A stretch of 64,000 bases of DNA, from positions 15,751,388-15,815,387 of the forward strand of contig NC_068980.1 in the NCBI RefSeq assembly GCF_016808095.1, in the 5' to 3' direction. The notes under the pieces were generated by a model. The model saw nothing but the letters and a program-made list of their open reading frames with translations, searched no databases and was not told where the DNA came from. Shown in pieces: positions 42,490 to 53,935 of this stretch. How positions within the stretch are numbered: position 1 is the first letter of the stretch; each line of letters opens with the position of its first letter. Origin of the DNA: Vigna angularis. Taxonomy: Eukaryota; Streptophyta; Magnoliopsida; Fabales; Fabaceae. The position numbers and the translations under genes are program-made.

Positions 42490-43110
42490 ATTCCTAGATC
42501 TCTTCTAATGTTTACCACTTTTGATATATCTCCAAATTCATTGTGTAATGATATTTTGTTGAGATTTTCGTCTTGGGGATTGTCATCATTCTTCTCTTCA
42601 TTTGTTGTCTTTGTCAATTCTTCAAAATTACCTGCATCAGATTTATCTAACTCAAGAGGTTTTGCCTCAAGGTCTACAATTGCATCAAAGACAACATGCT
42701 TGAAATAAAATTTTCTTAAATTTTGTTTTTAAAAAAAAAAATTCTTAAAAATTAACAATAGGTACCCAACTACTTGTATGGGTCCTTTGGGTTAGATTTA
42801 GAAAAAATGAAATCATTTTACAACCCAAACATATCTACCACTTGGAACACCATAATGCTTAATTTTACATTTATTTGAAGTATGACCCTTTTTCATACAA
42901 TAAAAGCATGATACAACGTTTATGTTCCTATAAGTTGTTCCTTTTTCTACCCACATTCTACGGGTTCTATTATTATGTTTATTTTTAATTTTAGGAACAT
43001 ACTTATTTTTAACAACCTTATTTTCATTATTTTTACTACATTCTCCTAAGGTTGTTTGTTCTAGTAGTTTCTTAAAATTTTCGCAAGAAGCACATTCATC
43101 TCTTATTTGT
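42490..43110 (-). pseudogene. Copia gag/pol remnants with zinc knuckle
   Basis: Minus strand at about 43000-42800: CFYCMKKGHTSNKCK, a CX2CX4HX4C knuckle, then HYGVPSGRYVW and PKGP, typical of SIRE-type gag. Directly after it, at 42711-42480, is FKHVVFDAIVDLEAKPLELD followed by acidic sequence, which resembles the spacer between integrase and reverse transcriptase. The protease and integrase in between are missing, so this is a deletion derivative. Confidence 0.6.
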
Positions 43111-43489
43111 CTCTAACATCCACTTTTGATATATTTCAAATATAGTAGGTGGATACGTGTAGTAGGTTATTTGCATAGAATAGAGTAGTTGTGCATGCAT
43201 CTGATATGTCTTTTCTCCTTTCACTTTTTGATATGATCATACATGGGGCAACAATGAAGAGCTTTCAAAGTGACAACAAGCATAAGAAAGAGTAGAATAG
43301 GTTTCCTTTGGGCGTGTATTTGCCTTTTGATTTCTTTCTCTTAGTTCTTGTGAATAATTGCTTATAAACTCTTCTTTCTCTTTAAGAGCAAGCAATGTGG
43401 GACTATCCATGGCTTGATCTTAAAAAGAAGAGAAGAGAAAGTGAGCATTCTAGGCGTGTAGGAGTTAGTAGCATAGCTAGTTTTCATAT

Positions 43490-43960
43490 TTTGAACTATA
43501 GGAGAACTAGTTGCCTTATAAACCCTTTGGAGTGGAGAGAATTGAGCAATGTGGGACTCAAAAGTCCCTAGAAGACCTGCAGCAGCTGCTGGACGGACTA
43601 CACCCTCAAAAGTCCCACATATCCTAGATCTTGCATCTTAGCTCACTCCAAAGGTTATATAAGAAGGCTTAGGGGTCTCCTTTTTTTGTACACCTTACCT
43701 TGATTCAATGAATTTGAGTTGATTTGCACTTTTGCAATTCTCTTTGAGATAGAATTCTGTCTCTAAAGTCCCAAATTTGGGCAGACCTTATCTTGTTCAA
43801 GCAAGTGGCGGTCCTCCTCTTGATGCTTATCTTGGAAGCTTGTTCAAGTGGCGCATCTTCAATTCCTAAGTTTCCTTTTCCTTAATCTCTTCCATTTTTA
43901 ATGTCTTTCCCATTCTCTTAAATGTCATTTAGTATATTCTCTCTAGGTATGCACTTCCCC
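43490..43960 (+). mobile_element. Solo-LTR-like unit
   Basis: Contains a promoter-like layout: inverted repeats GGGACT-CAAA-AGTCCC (43553-43568) and TGTGGGACT/AGTCCCACA (43550-43558 and 43611-43619), TTATATAAG at 43655, and a leader. I see no coding sequence. A related phrase (GCAATGTGGGACTA) occurs at 43393, so a second partial copy may lie just to the left. Class not certain. Confidence 0.4.
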
Positions 43961-45420
43961 ATCACTTTTATTGTTTTTGAATGTTGAGCATTTAATGACA
44001 TTTAATGGTTATTCAAAATAACAAAGTGCTTTTCTCATTTTCTACGTTGAGGTAGCATTAATCATTTAAGATTTTCTCTAAGATACTAGGTGTTGAATGG
44101 GAACTTCATAAAAATTTTTGCTATGAACTCCATCTGCTAATTTTTTTTCTGTGTTTTTCTTATCTCCTTCAAGGACACAAAAAAGCTTGAAGGAGTATAG
44201 AAAACCAACGGAAAAGGTTGATAGATTTGGATTTGTATCCTTTCAAAACGCTACTTCTCCTTCACTAAACTATAGAACTTCCGTAAACAAATTCATGTTA
44301 ACTTTTTCCATTGGTTTGTTGTCAATTCCTCTTCTAAACGAAGAAATTTCTTTGTTAGCGATGAAGGCAAGGTAGCAAACCAGGGGAAAATGTTAACACT
44401 TACGAATTTAAAACAGACTCTATTCAAAAAAATCCTTCTACATTTTAACAAAGAAAAAGGTTGAAAGATTTGGATTTTGCAACCTTTTAGAACGCTACAA
44501 CCTCCACTCACAAAAATCTTCTACATTTTAACAATACTGCGGATCTTTTCGTGGTTTGATTTTCATTTTTTTCGTATGTTTAGTGTTATTATGTTTTTCC
44601 TTTGTTTCGTTTCCATTTATAAACGTAATAATGTCAATATTGGACGTTTATCTCTTCGTTTTAACATAGCATTTATTATGTCTTGCCAACGCTCTTTTTT
44701 CCATATACCTAGACGTCTAGTCGTGTCAGTATAGGACGTGGATCTCTTCGTTTCTAACACAACATTTATCAAGCCCAACAAACTGAGTTTTCCCATATAA
44801 AGTTGGACGTTCTATTTGAATTTAAAAAGGATAAATAAAAAAAGGGAGAGACCTTTGGGTTTTGGTTAACGAATAATACGTCACATGCCCGAGAAATTGG
44901 ACGTTTATTGTTGGTTTAAAGGAAAAACAAATAAAAAGGGAGTAATGTGCTTGACAATAATATGTCGAAGTCTGAAGAATGACGTTAACCTCTTCGTTCC
45001 TTAACTTTTCTATTAATATTACGTCGAGTAGCTTTACTAATCGACGTACTATTGGTGTTCTAAAAGAATAAAAAAGCAAAAAGAGTGCAAGGGTATATTT
45101 AATGTAATGATGTAACATTAAAAATTTCAATTACAATCATATAAGTGATTTAATCATATGCGGTTAAAGTTGAACTCTGACAATATAAGGATTGTCTTGA
45201 TGGGCGACGAATTTCTAAGGGGTACGACGTTTTATTATGCGGTTGACAATTTTTTAATGTAGTTTCTTGTTCAAGTAAAAGATATAGGATGTCGAATAGA
45301 AATCGAATTGGACGACATACTTTAACAGGGAAATTAAAAGTTAATAAACTTCAAGGTTTAAAAATGAATACTTCTGCAGGTAAATAAACCGTCATATAGT
45401 TTGATTAAATCTATCATGTA
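43961..45420 (+). other. 5' flank of PF20167 gene, ACGT-rich
   Basis: No supported gene. At 44284-44420 is a sequence also found at 51302-51425 and 51467-51590 (CAAATTCATGTTAACTTTTT, AACGAAG, ATGAAGGCAA, AAAATGTTAACACTTA). From 44600 to 45400 the dinucleotide CG appears mostly as ACGT or ACGTC (TTGGACGTTTA, GACGTACT, TTACGTCGAG), the flavour shared by flanks of all three PF20167 genes. Confidence 0.5.
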
Positions 45421-45423
45421 TCA

Positions 45424-46042
45424 TTGTCAGAAACAAAATTCTTAAACCCGTTGGATGTGGAATTATTCAGAAGGGAGAGGTTTATCTTTCAAGAATGGCT
45501 TGTAGATGTTGGTCTTCTAAAATTTTTAGAAATGATCGATGATTGCTATCCTGATCTGGTACAGGTTTTCTACCACAATTTGAAGGTTTTCGATGGTGTT
45601 ATATGCTCTCGGGTGAAAGGTGTCGATATTAAAATTGATGACGAGATATGGCTATCTTTTACTGGTCTCAAAGAAGAATGCTTCATGTCTCATGAAAGAA
45701 ATTATGAACTCAACCAATGGACCAACAAGGAGAAAATTTATAAGGAATATCTGAGAAGTCAAACAAGCCTAAAGGTATACAAGTCGTATCTACTTGACGG
45801 TTTGAAAATGGAAGAAAAAAAGTGTGCTTTTGTACTTACTTAGGTAATACTACCTAGAAGATGTTTATGTGGATCAATTTCGAAGGCTTTCAACAAGAAT
45901 TTCAAAAGTTGAAAAATCTCTGATCATGATTCATAAGAAATCAGATGAAGACAATGCTCTCATAACTCCCTCAGCAAGTGAATCTGATGATGAAGACGAC
46001 ACAACAGAAGATGAGTCTATGGAGGCGTCTGACCCAGATTAG
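45424..46042 (+). pseudogene. PF20167-family gene, copy 1, decayed
   Basis: The frame gives NPLDVELFRRERFIFQEWL, YPDLVQVFYHNLKVFDGVIC, SRVKGVDIKIDDEIWLSFTG and YLLDGLKMEEKKCAFVLT, aligned with 57994-58926. It has lost the N-terminal MASS.. and WISD segments, hits a stop at 45841, and the middle (TNW..LPYG region) is gone. Acidic C-terminal SESDDEDDTTEDESMEASDPD reads to a stop near 46040. There is no LTR around it. Function unknown; the family is known only as plant transposon-associated. Confidence 0.7.
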
Positions 46043-46309
46043 GAAGAAGAGTCCATTTTAGTTTATTTTTCTGAAATTATTGTAATATTTTAATATGTTT
46101 TTGTATATTTTTGTATGTTTGAACTCTGTTTTAAATTTTAATATATACTTTTCGTGGTTATATTTTCATATTTTTCTTTGTTTAATGTTATTATGGTTCT
46201 TTTTTAAATGAATTCAAGTTTTCTTACGTCGATTCTTAAGACCGTCGACGTTTTAAAAGATTTGGATTTCGTTTGAAGTAGTACAATTTCATTCACTAGT
46301 GTAGAAAGG

Positions 46310-46680
46310 GCTTTAGACGTCCGTTCTTTTGGCTTTTTGACGTCCGACCTTCCCCCGACGTCTTTGTGGGTGACGTTACTCAGACGTCAGGGGGTCCACA
46401 TCGGACGTGTGTATAGACGTCCGATGTGTCAGGCCCGACGTCTATGCAGACGTCCGGTGTACACCCTCGGACATCCATATAGACGTCCGATGTGCCCCGT
46501 CAGACGTCTATATAGACGTCCGTCGTCTCCTCCCACCCGACGTCTATACACACGTCCGAGGTGTGTCACCCGACGACCACCTGCCTGAATGGTTTTGTGG
46601 TAGGGGTGGGGTTGGACGTCCATTTTTGCACTGCCAGACGTCTATGGACGTCCGACAGTGCACTAACCGACGTCTACTGG
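46310..46680. repeat. Left subterminal AGACGTCCG repeats of the CACTA element
   Basis: More than fifteen copies in both orientations of a unit built on GACGTC (TAGACGTCCG, CGGACGTCTA). In CACTA elements such repeats bind the regulatory/transposase protein. The ORFs across this region are repeat artefacts. Confidence 0.85.
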
Positions 46681-46888
46681 GCGTTTTTTTTAAAAAAATT
46701 AATTTATTTTTGCAATAAAACCACACCTGAAAAGCAGAAAATTGTCCCAGAACAATTTTGCAATAATATATCAATGCGTTTCATATAAACAAAGTTCTAC
46801 TTAATGTAAAATATAATCCACTACCAAAACTATCAAGTTAAAACTTAAACTAAAACTAAGCAATGTTCAACAACATATAAAACTATTC

Positions 46889-49258
46889 CTAACTCCATCT
46901 TTGCAGAAGATAAGCGGTCCACTCCTGCCTGATCTGTCTAATTGTGTCCTCTGGTATAGGCGATGTACTCTGGAAGCGCTGCAAAATTCAAGAAAGATTC
47001 ATTATGGTTTCATATATGTTTGAAGATAAATTTGATTTGTAATGTATTCAAGGTATACGTCATTACCTCCTTCCAGTCATCTGTAATCCCAGCTCGAATG
47101 ATGGTCTTAATCCAACACATCACATAGAAGCCACATTCCCATGAATCTAGCTGCTGGTTACACTAAAATAACAAACTAAATAGTTAAGAATTTAGATCAT
47201 TCAATAACATAGAAAATAATGAATGAGAACTATAAATGACTTAAAACCTTTGGATACAAAATTTGAACCAGTTGACCACGTGATTTACCAATAACTCTGT
47301 ACAGATGGAAAACTCAAAGTATAATTAATATGACTATATTTATCATAAAAGTTGAAGGTGAACATCAAATTCAAAGTCATTTTTGGAGAAACACTTACCC
47401 TTGAAGCATTGTTCTCAAGTCATTTTTCATCTTCCTATGCAACGAACAAAACCATATAATTTTACATGCTTTGGGAATGATGACCATCAGCTGCCAGTGC
47501 ATGCTATCATAAAGGATAAATAGTTATTTAAGTAATTAAGGAAACTATAATAATGAACTGGCCACATATAACAACACCTACCCATCAATGTATGGCACAA
47601 GGTATACGTCTCTTTTTGACTCATCCATCCATGTTTGCAAATAATGTTGTCTGTTTTGAAGTGTGTTACCAGACGGTTGAATGGTCTGAGGTTCAACAAA
47701 TTCGTACATGGAAGACCGACCTTGTTCTACAACGATTGTGTCCATGTACCTAAAACAACAAAGTTAAGTTGTTAGAAACTATAAGAATCTAAATAAAAGT
47801 AATATGAAAGACCAAATTGACTATCTTACATGCACCACAGCTGAATGATGGAAATATTCAACATCCAGTCTCCCCCAATCATCTCCAATGCATCAGATAA
47901 TGTGATATAAACTGGCACATGTGGGGGAAGACCAAATACTCTCAAATCCCAGCATAGTTCTAATGGTGCTTTCTTCAACCTGGGTAATCTTGTCATTAGC
48001 TTTGATAGAGGATCATCCTCCGCTTCAGCCATGTCATCATCTTCATGTGTGACTGAATCATGAATTGGTTGCTTTTGAGGACGTGTGAACTGAAGATAAG
48101 AATTTACGTCAAAGAGTTATCAACAAATATTTGAAGAATAAACATAGAAATACTAATAAAAAAGACATTATACTTGTGGAGTAGCGATGTGTGACATGAT
48201 CAATGCTCTAGGCCAGGCTATAAATGATCCTATGGCCTCCCCCACAAAGTTAATTTCTGGAGTGGGTACAGGCACCTGAGCCTGGGGATCCCGAACCTCG
48301 TCAATCGTCACACGCACGTGCTGGGGTAATATGGGAACACCATGAATAGTCTGACCTCCCTCAAGCACTCGTCCGACAGCCACAATGCGTGGGGGATCCC
48401 CATCAACCAACAGCTCATACTGACCGCTATACTGAGTGGGTTCTACAGCAGAGCATGATCCTCTAGTGCTGACCCGAGGTGGTGTGGGAGTTTCAGCGGC
48501 CCCCATGTTGCCTTGCGTCATGGAATGCAACTTTTCTTCAAGTGCTCTTTGTATTTCTTTTTGTTCTTGTAGCTGCTCCATGAATCGTTGCTCCATTGAT
48601 CTCATGCTTTGGTTGAGTCTTTCCTCCCACTGAAGATCCATTTGCCTCAGTGTCTCTTGACTCATTGATGGGGGGGTTTTTTGTGTAGGACCAAAGTAGT
48701 CATGAAGACCAATCGCCCCAGGAACTCCACGTACACGTCCTGGGTGCTCGGGCCTTCCAATGGTCGTTGTTAGAATGTCGTCCCTACCTTGGCCAGCAAA
48801 TGTGCCCTGAGTCTGCTGCTCAACCAACTCATCCTTCACATAAAAAACAATCGTTACTTAGAAGACATGCTATGATAGATACAATATCAAACAACTGCTT
48901 ATAATTTGAACTTACAATTCTCTGTGAGATCAAGGCAGTTGAGGAAGATGTCATGTTCCCATCAGATTTAGTCCGAGCAGCCTTCCACAGCTCGTACCTA
49001 GCAAGTGCAGGTGCTAGGTCCGGCGAATCAAGTCCCAAGACATCCGCTCTAAACTTTCTAAGTTTCTTTTCCAGTTTTGCATAACCACCTCATGATAACA
49101 AGTGTGGTGCATCGTTTAGCCTTTGTCTTTCTTGTGCGGCTAACCTTTTACCCTATGAAACCATGTATATAAATAAGTGTAAAATCTTAAAAACTCAATG
49201 AATACATTTTCAGATGTTAAGAAACATACCTTCCATTCCTAAGACTCTCTAGATGCAC
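46889..49258 (-). CDS. Multi-exon CACTA protein: Ptta/En/Spm domain plus C48 (Ulp1-like) peptidase domain
   Basis: Predicted exons on the minus strand, joined at GT..AG sites: about 49258-49237 (part), 49152-48918 (KRLAAQERQRLNDAPHLL, ELWKAARTKSDGNMTSS), 48832-48176 (LVEQQTQGTF, GRPEHPGRVRGVP, a coiled coil, then VRVTIDEVRDPQAQVPVPTP), 48090-47832, 47751-47578, then small exons ending at 46889. The C-terminal exons hold HWQLMVIIP and QQLDSWECGFYVMCW, the His and Gln/Cys positions of C48 (Ulp1/SUMO-protease-like) peptidases. A Cys-Ser-Leu stands where canonical Ulp1 has Asp-Ser-Leu. One stop (TGA at about 49099) breaks the frame. The protein is the non-TNP2 product of legume CACTA elements; whether the protease works is unknown. 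Confidence 0.7.
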
Positions 49259-49289
49259 GAAACTGCATCCAATCCTCCTCTGTGAATCC

Positions 49290-49660
49290 TGACGTCTATA
49301 ACATTATAGACGTCCGACCCCCTCCACAACGGACGTTTAACGGGTTGAAGACAATTAATTCTTCAACCCCCCTGTCAGCACCCTAAACGTCCGATTGGGG
49401 GGACGGACGTCTATAATATTATAGACGTCCGGCCCCCTCCACAACGGACGTTTAATGCCTGATAGAGGGAGCTGAAGAGGTGATTGTTCCAGGCTCTTAG
49501 ACGTTCGTGGGAGGGGCCGTGACGTCTATAATATTATAGACGTCCGTCCCCCCCCCCCCCCACAACGGACGTCTACAGTTTCACTTATTTACGGATATGC
49601 CACCGGTCAATTATTTATGTTGGGGCTTTTGTGGACAGACGTCTATGGGTGACGTTAAAG
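49290..49660. repeat. Right subterminal AGACGTCC repeats of the CACTA element
   Basis: Repeats of GACGTCTATAA..TTATAGACGTCC and ACAACGGACGTTTA type, some forming longer inverted repeats (GACGTCTATAATATTATAGACGTC-like at 49405-49430 and 49520-49545). A C14 run is at 49547-49561. Confidence 0.85.
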
Positions 49661-49784
49661 GCCAATTCTGCACTAGCGATTCATATTCATAGTGATTACA
49701 ATCAGATTAGAAGCAAAACAGACACAGAACAGAAACACAAAACCGACTCCATACTAAAATTCTAAGCCTCTATTCTCATTCAGA

Positions 49785-50848
49785 ATATTTCCATTGAATC
49801 CTCCTCACTAGACTCTTCACTTGAATCTTCAGTTGGAGAATCATTTTTATTCTTTTTCTCATGCAGAGCGTCTATCTTCTATTCGAGTCTCCTGAGTTTT
49901 TCAAAAACAAATCTTTCAAAATTGGTTTCAGGGACGAATTTGGTGCGGTCTTCATTTAGTGCAGGCGTGCTTCTAGAACTTTGAACCATATTCTCTACAT
50001 CCTTCAAGCACCATCCCTTTGTGGTCTTCACAAGGCCAATGGAATTCAAGCTGTTTCGATTTATCACATTTGAGCAGTTACAAGAACATTTCTTTTCACC
50101 ATTAACATCCACAACCTTGAAGGGTTAGGATTTTGCTGATAAACACAACATATGGTAGATGTCGTGCATGTTTGGTTTCTGCATCAATGATATGATCTTT
50201 TATTACTTCCACCCAATTGGTAGGAACATCATTCTTAATGGCATACAGCAGAAAAACATCTTTAGTTGTCATTCTGTGTTATACAGGTCAAGCAGGTAAA
50301 ATCACCCAGGCAAGAATGTGTGTTGTTATCTTTTCTTCTTTATTTAGTCCATCATGCACATATAATCTTTCAATTGTGTATCTCCCAGGAAACCATAACC
50401 AGTTACTGTACACGTCCTTTTTCTTCAGCCATCTGTTTGTTTCTGAGTACCGTAAGTGAGAGAATAACCCTTGGGCTTTTAATCCAGCAAGTTGAAACCA
50501 GACATCATTGTCAATGTGAACATTTACTCCGTTTACTCGAGAATGAAGGACACCATATATGTTTCTCATATTGTTGTAGAAGACCCTTACTAAGTCAGCG
50601 TACCAATCACCCTTCATTTGGACAAGTGTAGAGAGACCTTGAGTTTCAATCCATTCCTGGAAGTGAAATCCCTCCTTTTCAAATAAGTCGAGGTTCAGAT
50701 ATTTGTCAGGAACAATATGTTTAAACTTCATCCACCTCAAAAACTCTAGACGAGTCTCCTCATCACTAATCCACCCGGAGAGATCAGAATTTCTTGCAGC
50801 CACAACAGCCTTTCCTCTGTCTGTTGAAGGATGTGATGAAGAAGCCAT
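49785..50848 (-). pseudogene. PF20167-family gene, copy 2, broken
   Basis: Starts MASSSHPSTDRGKAVVAARN and continues with WISDEETRLEFLRWMKFKHI, FHFQEWIETQGLSTLVQMKG, DLVRVFYNNMRNIYGVLHSR, VNGVNVHIDNDVWFQLAGL and YVHDGLNKEEKITTHILAWV. A stop follows ILPA near 50285. The next stretch, in another frame, has DVFLLYAIKNDVPTNWVEVI and LPYVVF (50270-50130). A third (50112-49879) has CSNVINRNSLNSIGLVKTTK. Acidic tail SPTEDSSEESSEEDSMEIF. It is therefore full-length in layout but frameshifted. It points toward copy 1, with the CACTA element between them. Confidence 0.78.
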
Positions 50849-50879
50849 TTGAATTTGGATACCAGATAATTTTCCTCAA

Positions 50880-51260
50880 TATTAGGGTTTACCAATATAG
50901 AAACAACACAGTGTACATAAGATTTTCAAATTTAGTGTATATAAGGGTACACAACGTCACACATTCAACGTCAATAAAATAACAGGCAACGTAAACAATA
51001 ACCGGTGGCATTGTCGTAAATAAATTCAGTGAAAAAGTAAAATAATCTCTACTGCTTCTGACGAAAAAAACGTCGAAGATCTACAAAGCTTGGACGTTAA
51101 AGTGAGAGTTTAAAAGGAAAAAGAAAAAGTAATAAAAAATGGAGCGAATTTTGGCTTTTGGATGAAGATTAAAACGTCATATATACCAACTGAATTTGAC
51201 GTAACATTCTGTTCACACAATTAATGGTCCCAACCACTCCAATGCCCTTCACATCTATAA
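50880..51260 (-). other. 5' flank of PF20167 copy 2, ACGTC-rich
   Basis: Noncoding, with CAACGTCA, AACGTCGAAG and TTGGACGTTA words, and the repeat anchor TTCAGTGAAAAAGTAAAATAATCTCT at 51030-51055, which is the anchor of the 54.2-55.5 kb repeat block. It links that block with this gene family. Confidence 0.5.
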
Positions 51261-51262
51261 AT

Positions 51263-51632
51263 AAGTAGACCATTTGAAAACCTATCCTACATAACTTCGG
51301 TAATCAAATTCATGTTAACTTTTTTCAATTGTTTTAGTTCTTTTCCTTCACTAAACGAAGACATTTCTTTGTTAACCATGAAGGCAAAGGGCTAAAATAG
51401 TGGAAAATGTTAACACTTATGAATTTCAAGTAGACCCTTTGAAACCCTATCCTACATAACTTCGGTAATCAAATTCATGTTAACTTTTTTCAACTGTTTC
51501 AGTTCTTTTCCTTCACTAAACGAAGACATTTCTTTGTTAACCATGAAGGCAAAGGGCTAAAACAGAGGAAAATGTTAACACTTATGAATTTCAAGTAGAC
51601 CCTTTGAAAACCTATCCTACATAACTTTTGGG
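51263..51632. repeat. 165-bp tandem repeat, about 2.2 copies
   Basis: Copies begin AAGTAGACC at 51263, 51428 and 51593 (partial). The unit holds CCTATCCTACATAACTTCGG, CATGTTAACTTTTTTCAA and CTAAACGAAGACATTTC. A diverged single copy is at 44284-44420 near PF20167 copy 1. Confidence 0.9.
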
Positions 51633-51910
51633 ATTCACCTTTTAAGTTGATTGATTATTTTGCCATGTTTTGAATTGTTTGGATGATCCCATGAGTATCT
51701 GCTTTTTCTGATTATCTGTGTGATGGACGTTGTCTACTCCTTTTCTTTTTCCAGAATCATTGAGGATTGTGTAAATCTGCTTTGTGTCTTTGGTGTCTTT
51801 TTCTTTTTTTTTCCTAAAGATTGTGTCACACTCTTGATGTATTTAGAATGGTTCCCTGTTCTGCGTCTTGATTTTGCCCAAGAGTGCAAAAGACTAAGTG
51901 TGGTCTATTT
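51633..51910. other. Unassigned spacer
   Basis: About 280 bp between the tandem repeat and the solo LTR. No gene recognised; the ORF 51720-51965 is low-complexity Phe-rich and crosses into the LTR. Confidence 0.4.
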
Positions 51911-52262
51911 TGATGAGTCACTATTTTGTATCACTCACTTAGGTTTTTGCACCATATTTTGTTAGTGAATTGTGCATAATTCTCAATTATTGTTGCATTT
52001 TCACTATTTGGGCTTAATTTCAAGACTAATTCTTATTTTAATTAATTTGAATTATTTGGGCTTAATTAATTCAATCATTATATGCAGGTAAATCAATGTT
52101 TGAGGTTGAGAAAAGATTTGGAAGTATTGCTCAGAACCGAACGGTCGGTTGAAGAATTGACCAAACGGTTTGCTGAAGCCTTGACCGAACGGTTGTTGCA
52201 AGCCTGAACCAAGTGGCTGAGCACTACAAACCGAACGGTAGGCTACCAGCCGAGCACTACAA

Positions 52263-52422
52263 ACCGAACGGTAGGGTACTAGCTGAGCACTGTCAACAGA
52301 ATGGCCGAGCATCACAAAGTCGACCGGTCTGTGGACGCATATACCGAACGGTAGGGTACTAGCTGAGCACTGTCAACAGAATGGCCGAGCATCACAAAGT
52401 CGACCGGTCTGTGGACGCATAT
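52263..52422. repeat. 80-bp tandem duplication inside the solo LTR
   Basis: Two copies of an 80-bp unit (52263-52342, 52343-52422) starting ACCGAACGGTAGGGTACTAG, essentially identical. It is a very recent local duplication in U3 that doubles the CCGAACGG sites. Confidence 0.92.
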
Positions 52423-53519
52423 ACCGAACGGTCTGTGAAAGCTTACACAGAATGGCCGAACACTAATGAACCGAATGGCAAACAGCTGTTGTCTGAGAGT
52501 GGATGACCGAATGATCTTATGAAGACTGCATAGTACTGTCTAAGCCCTTCTTAACCGATTGGTCTGAGCCCTTAAGGACCGAACGGTCAGATGCAGTAAC
52601 AAGAGAAACTCAACAGTAGTGTTGGAAGCCCATTCTGGGACTTCAAGAGGGTGGCCACGTCAATAGTGTAGTTTAATTTCGTTTTAGAAGGGCATTGGAT
52701 CAAACCTTAGGACTTTGGGCCCAGTTTTAGGTCATTTTGTAGGACAAGCCCATTAGAAGGGCAGTTTTGTAATTTGGGGTTTATATACCCTAAAATCACT
52801 CTCCCTTGAGAGGAGGGACAGCCGCCACCTACGTTTTCAGCTCTAGGATTTCAAGCTTGGTTTTTCCTCTTCTCCCCCTTGGGGGAGGTTTTAGGTTTTG
52901 TTTTTGTTACTTTTCAATAAATGTATCAACTCATTTTAACTAAATTGCATTTGTGTTTCAGTTTATGATCTTCCATTTCCATTTACAGCACTTGCATTTA
53001 TGTTATCTCATTTTAGATTCTAGCTTCAGATATTCCGTTTTCATTACAGCACTTTTGAATCCATGTTCTATTTTGTTTTCCATTTGATTTTTGCATTCTA
53101 GCTTTCATTTTCGTTGTGCATTTCCATTCAGATTTAATGTTGATTTCCAGTACTGTTGCGCCTTAGGTTTCTCTCCTACGGTTCTTTAATTTCATTTCTC
53201 CGTTTATGCATTCTATAGCGTTTCGTTTCAATAATTTTAATATCGTTCAGTCATACACTTCTGTGTAGGACCGTTCGGTCTGTTCGTGTTGGTTATAAAC
53301 GACTGTTCGGTCTCCTTGTCAGGACTGTTCGACCTAGGAACATAGTCGTTCGGTCTCTAACACGCTTGTTGTTAGAACCATTCGGCCTTATGAATAGGAC
53401 CGTTCGGCTCTATGAAGAACACCGTTCGGCTTTACTGTTTTGCACATTTATTTCAATGCTTTCGGTTCTGTTTAGTTATGTTTAATTTCCAATGTAATTT
53501 TCCTTGCAAAAACACTTTG

Positions 53520-53540
53520 AACCCCCCCCCCCCCCCCCTT
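53520..53540 (+). repeat. Poly-C run
   Basis: About 18 C in a row within the LTR. The homologous place in the LTR at 1-390 is CAACCCCCCTCA (about 258-268), so the run expanded in this copy. Confidence 0.85.
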
Positions 53541-53664
53541 TGCGTGTTTGACCTAAGTCTCGAACCACATTTGGTCCTTGAGGGACGACCTAGGAGTCAC
53601 TTCTTAGCACTATACTGCATTTATTTTCCACATCAAATTTGTATGGGCCGCGACAACCTCATCA

Positions 53665-53935
53665 ATAACTTAATCATTTCTGTACTTTAAAAAGCATTTT
53701 GTTGACTTGAAGTTCAAAGGCCACCTTCATATGAACTGAGACCTGAATGCGACACTTTGAAATTCAAGTGAGCAGATTGCAATTTGAGGAACAAAAATGC
53801 TTCGAAATCTAAGGAAAAAAAACCCAAAGGAGATCAAAACCATGAATCCTAATATGTTCAACAGAGAAACAGGATGGCAGGGATTACACAAAATTTCAGC
53901 TTTATTTATAGATGAAATGAAGACGTTCAAACATC
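53665..53935. repeat. Diverged duplication, copy A of 55698-55965
   Basis: ATAACTTAATCATTTCT, AAAGGCCACCTTCATATGAA, GAGAAACAGGA and TTTATTTATAGATGAA occur in the same order at 55698-55965. The TTTATAGATGA part could be a TATA box. No coding potential (ORF 53797-53985 is not shared). Confidence 0.7.

Larger units (their letters stand above)
46294..49678 (-). mobile_element. Complete CACTA (En/Spm) element
   Basis: Ends are CACTAGTGTAGAAAGGGC on the left and, reversed, CGCTAGTGCAGAATTGGC on the right. ATT flanks both ends (46291-46293, 49679-49681), the 3-bp duplication of CACTA elements. Both subterminal regions (46310-46680, 49290-49660) are packed with TAGACGTCC/GGACGTCTA units. The single gene is on the minus strand. 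There is no TNP2-type transposase, so it is non-autonomous. Length 3385 bp. Confidence 0.92.
51911..53664 (+). mobile_element. Solo LTR (1.75 kb) with CCGAACGG arrays
   Basis: Starts TGATGAGTCACTATTTTG and ends CGCGACAACCTCATCA; both ends match LTR 'c' (11287/20947) and the right end matches the LTR at 1-390. There is no primer site or coding sequence on either side. U3 holds about ten CCGAACGGT motifs (52136-52590), a TATATA box at 52782, and downstream the reverse motif ACCGTTCGG repeatedly (53268-53430). Flanks TATTT and ATAAC do not match, so the original target duplication is lost or the LTR was formed by recombination between different copies. Confidence 0.8.

Noticed and set aside
46337..46774. 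Several overlapping ORFs on both strands with Arg/Val/Tyr-rich repeats
   Set aside because: Produced by GACGTC subterminal repeats of the CACTA element.
45424..50848. Large inverted repeat centred on the CACTA element
   Set aside because: The two genes face each other, but their shared flank repeats (44284 and 51302) are in direct orientation, so no simple palindrome.
51911..53664. Target-site duplication for the 51.9-kb solo LTR
   Set aside because: Flanking pentamers TATTT and ATAAC do not match; I could not support any TSD.
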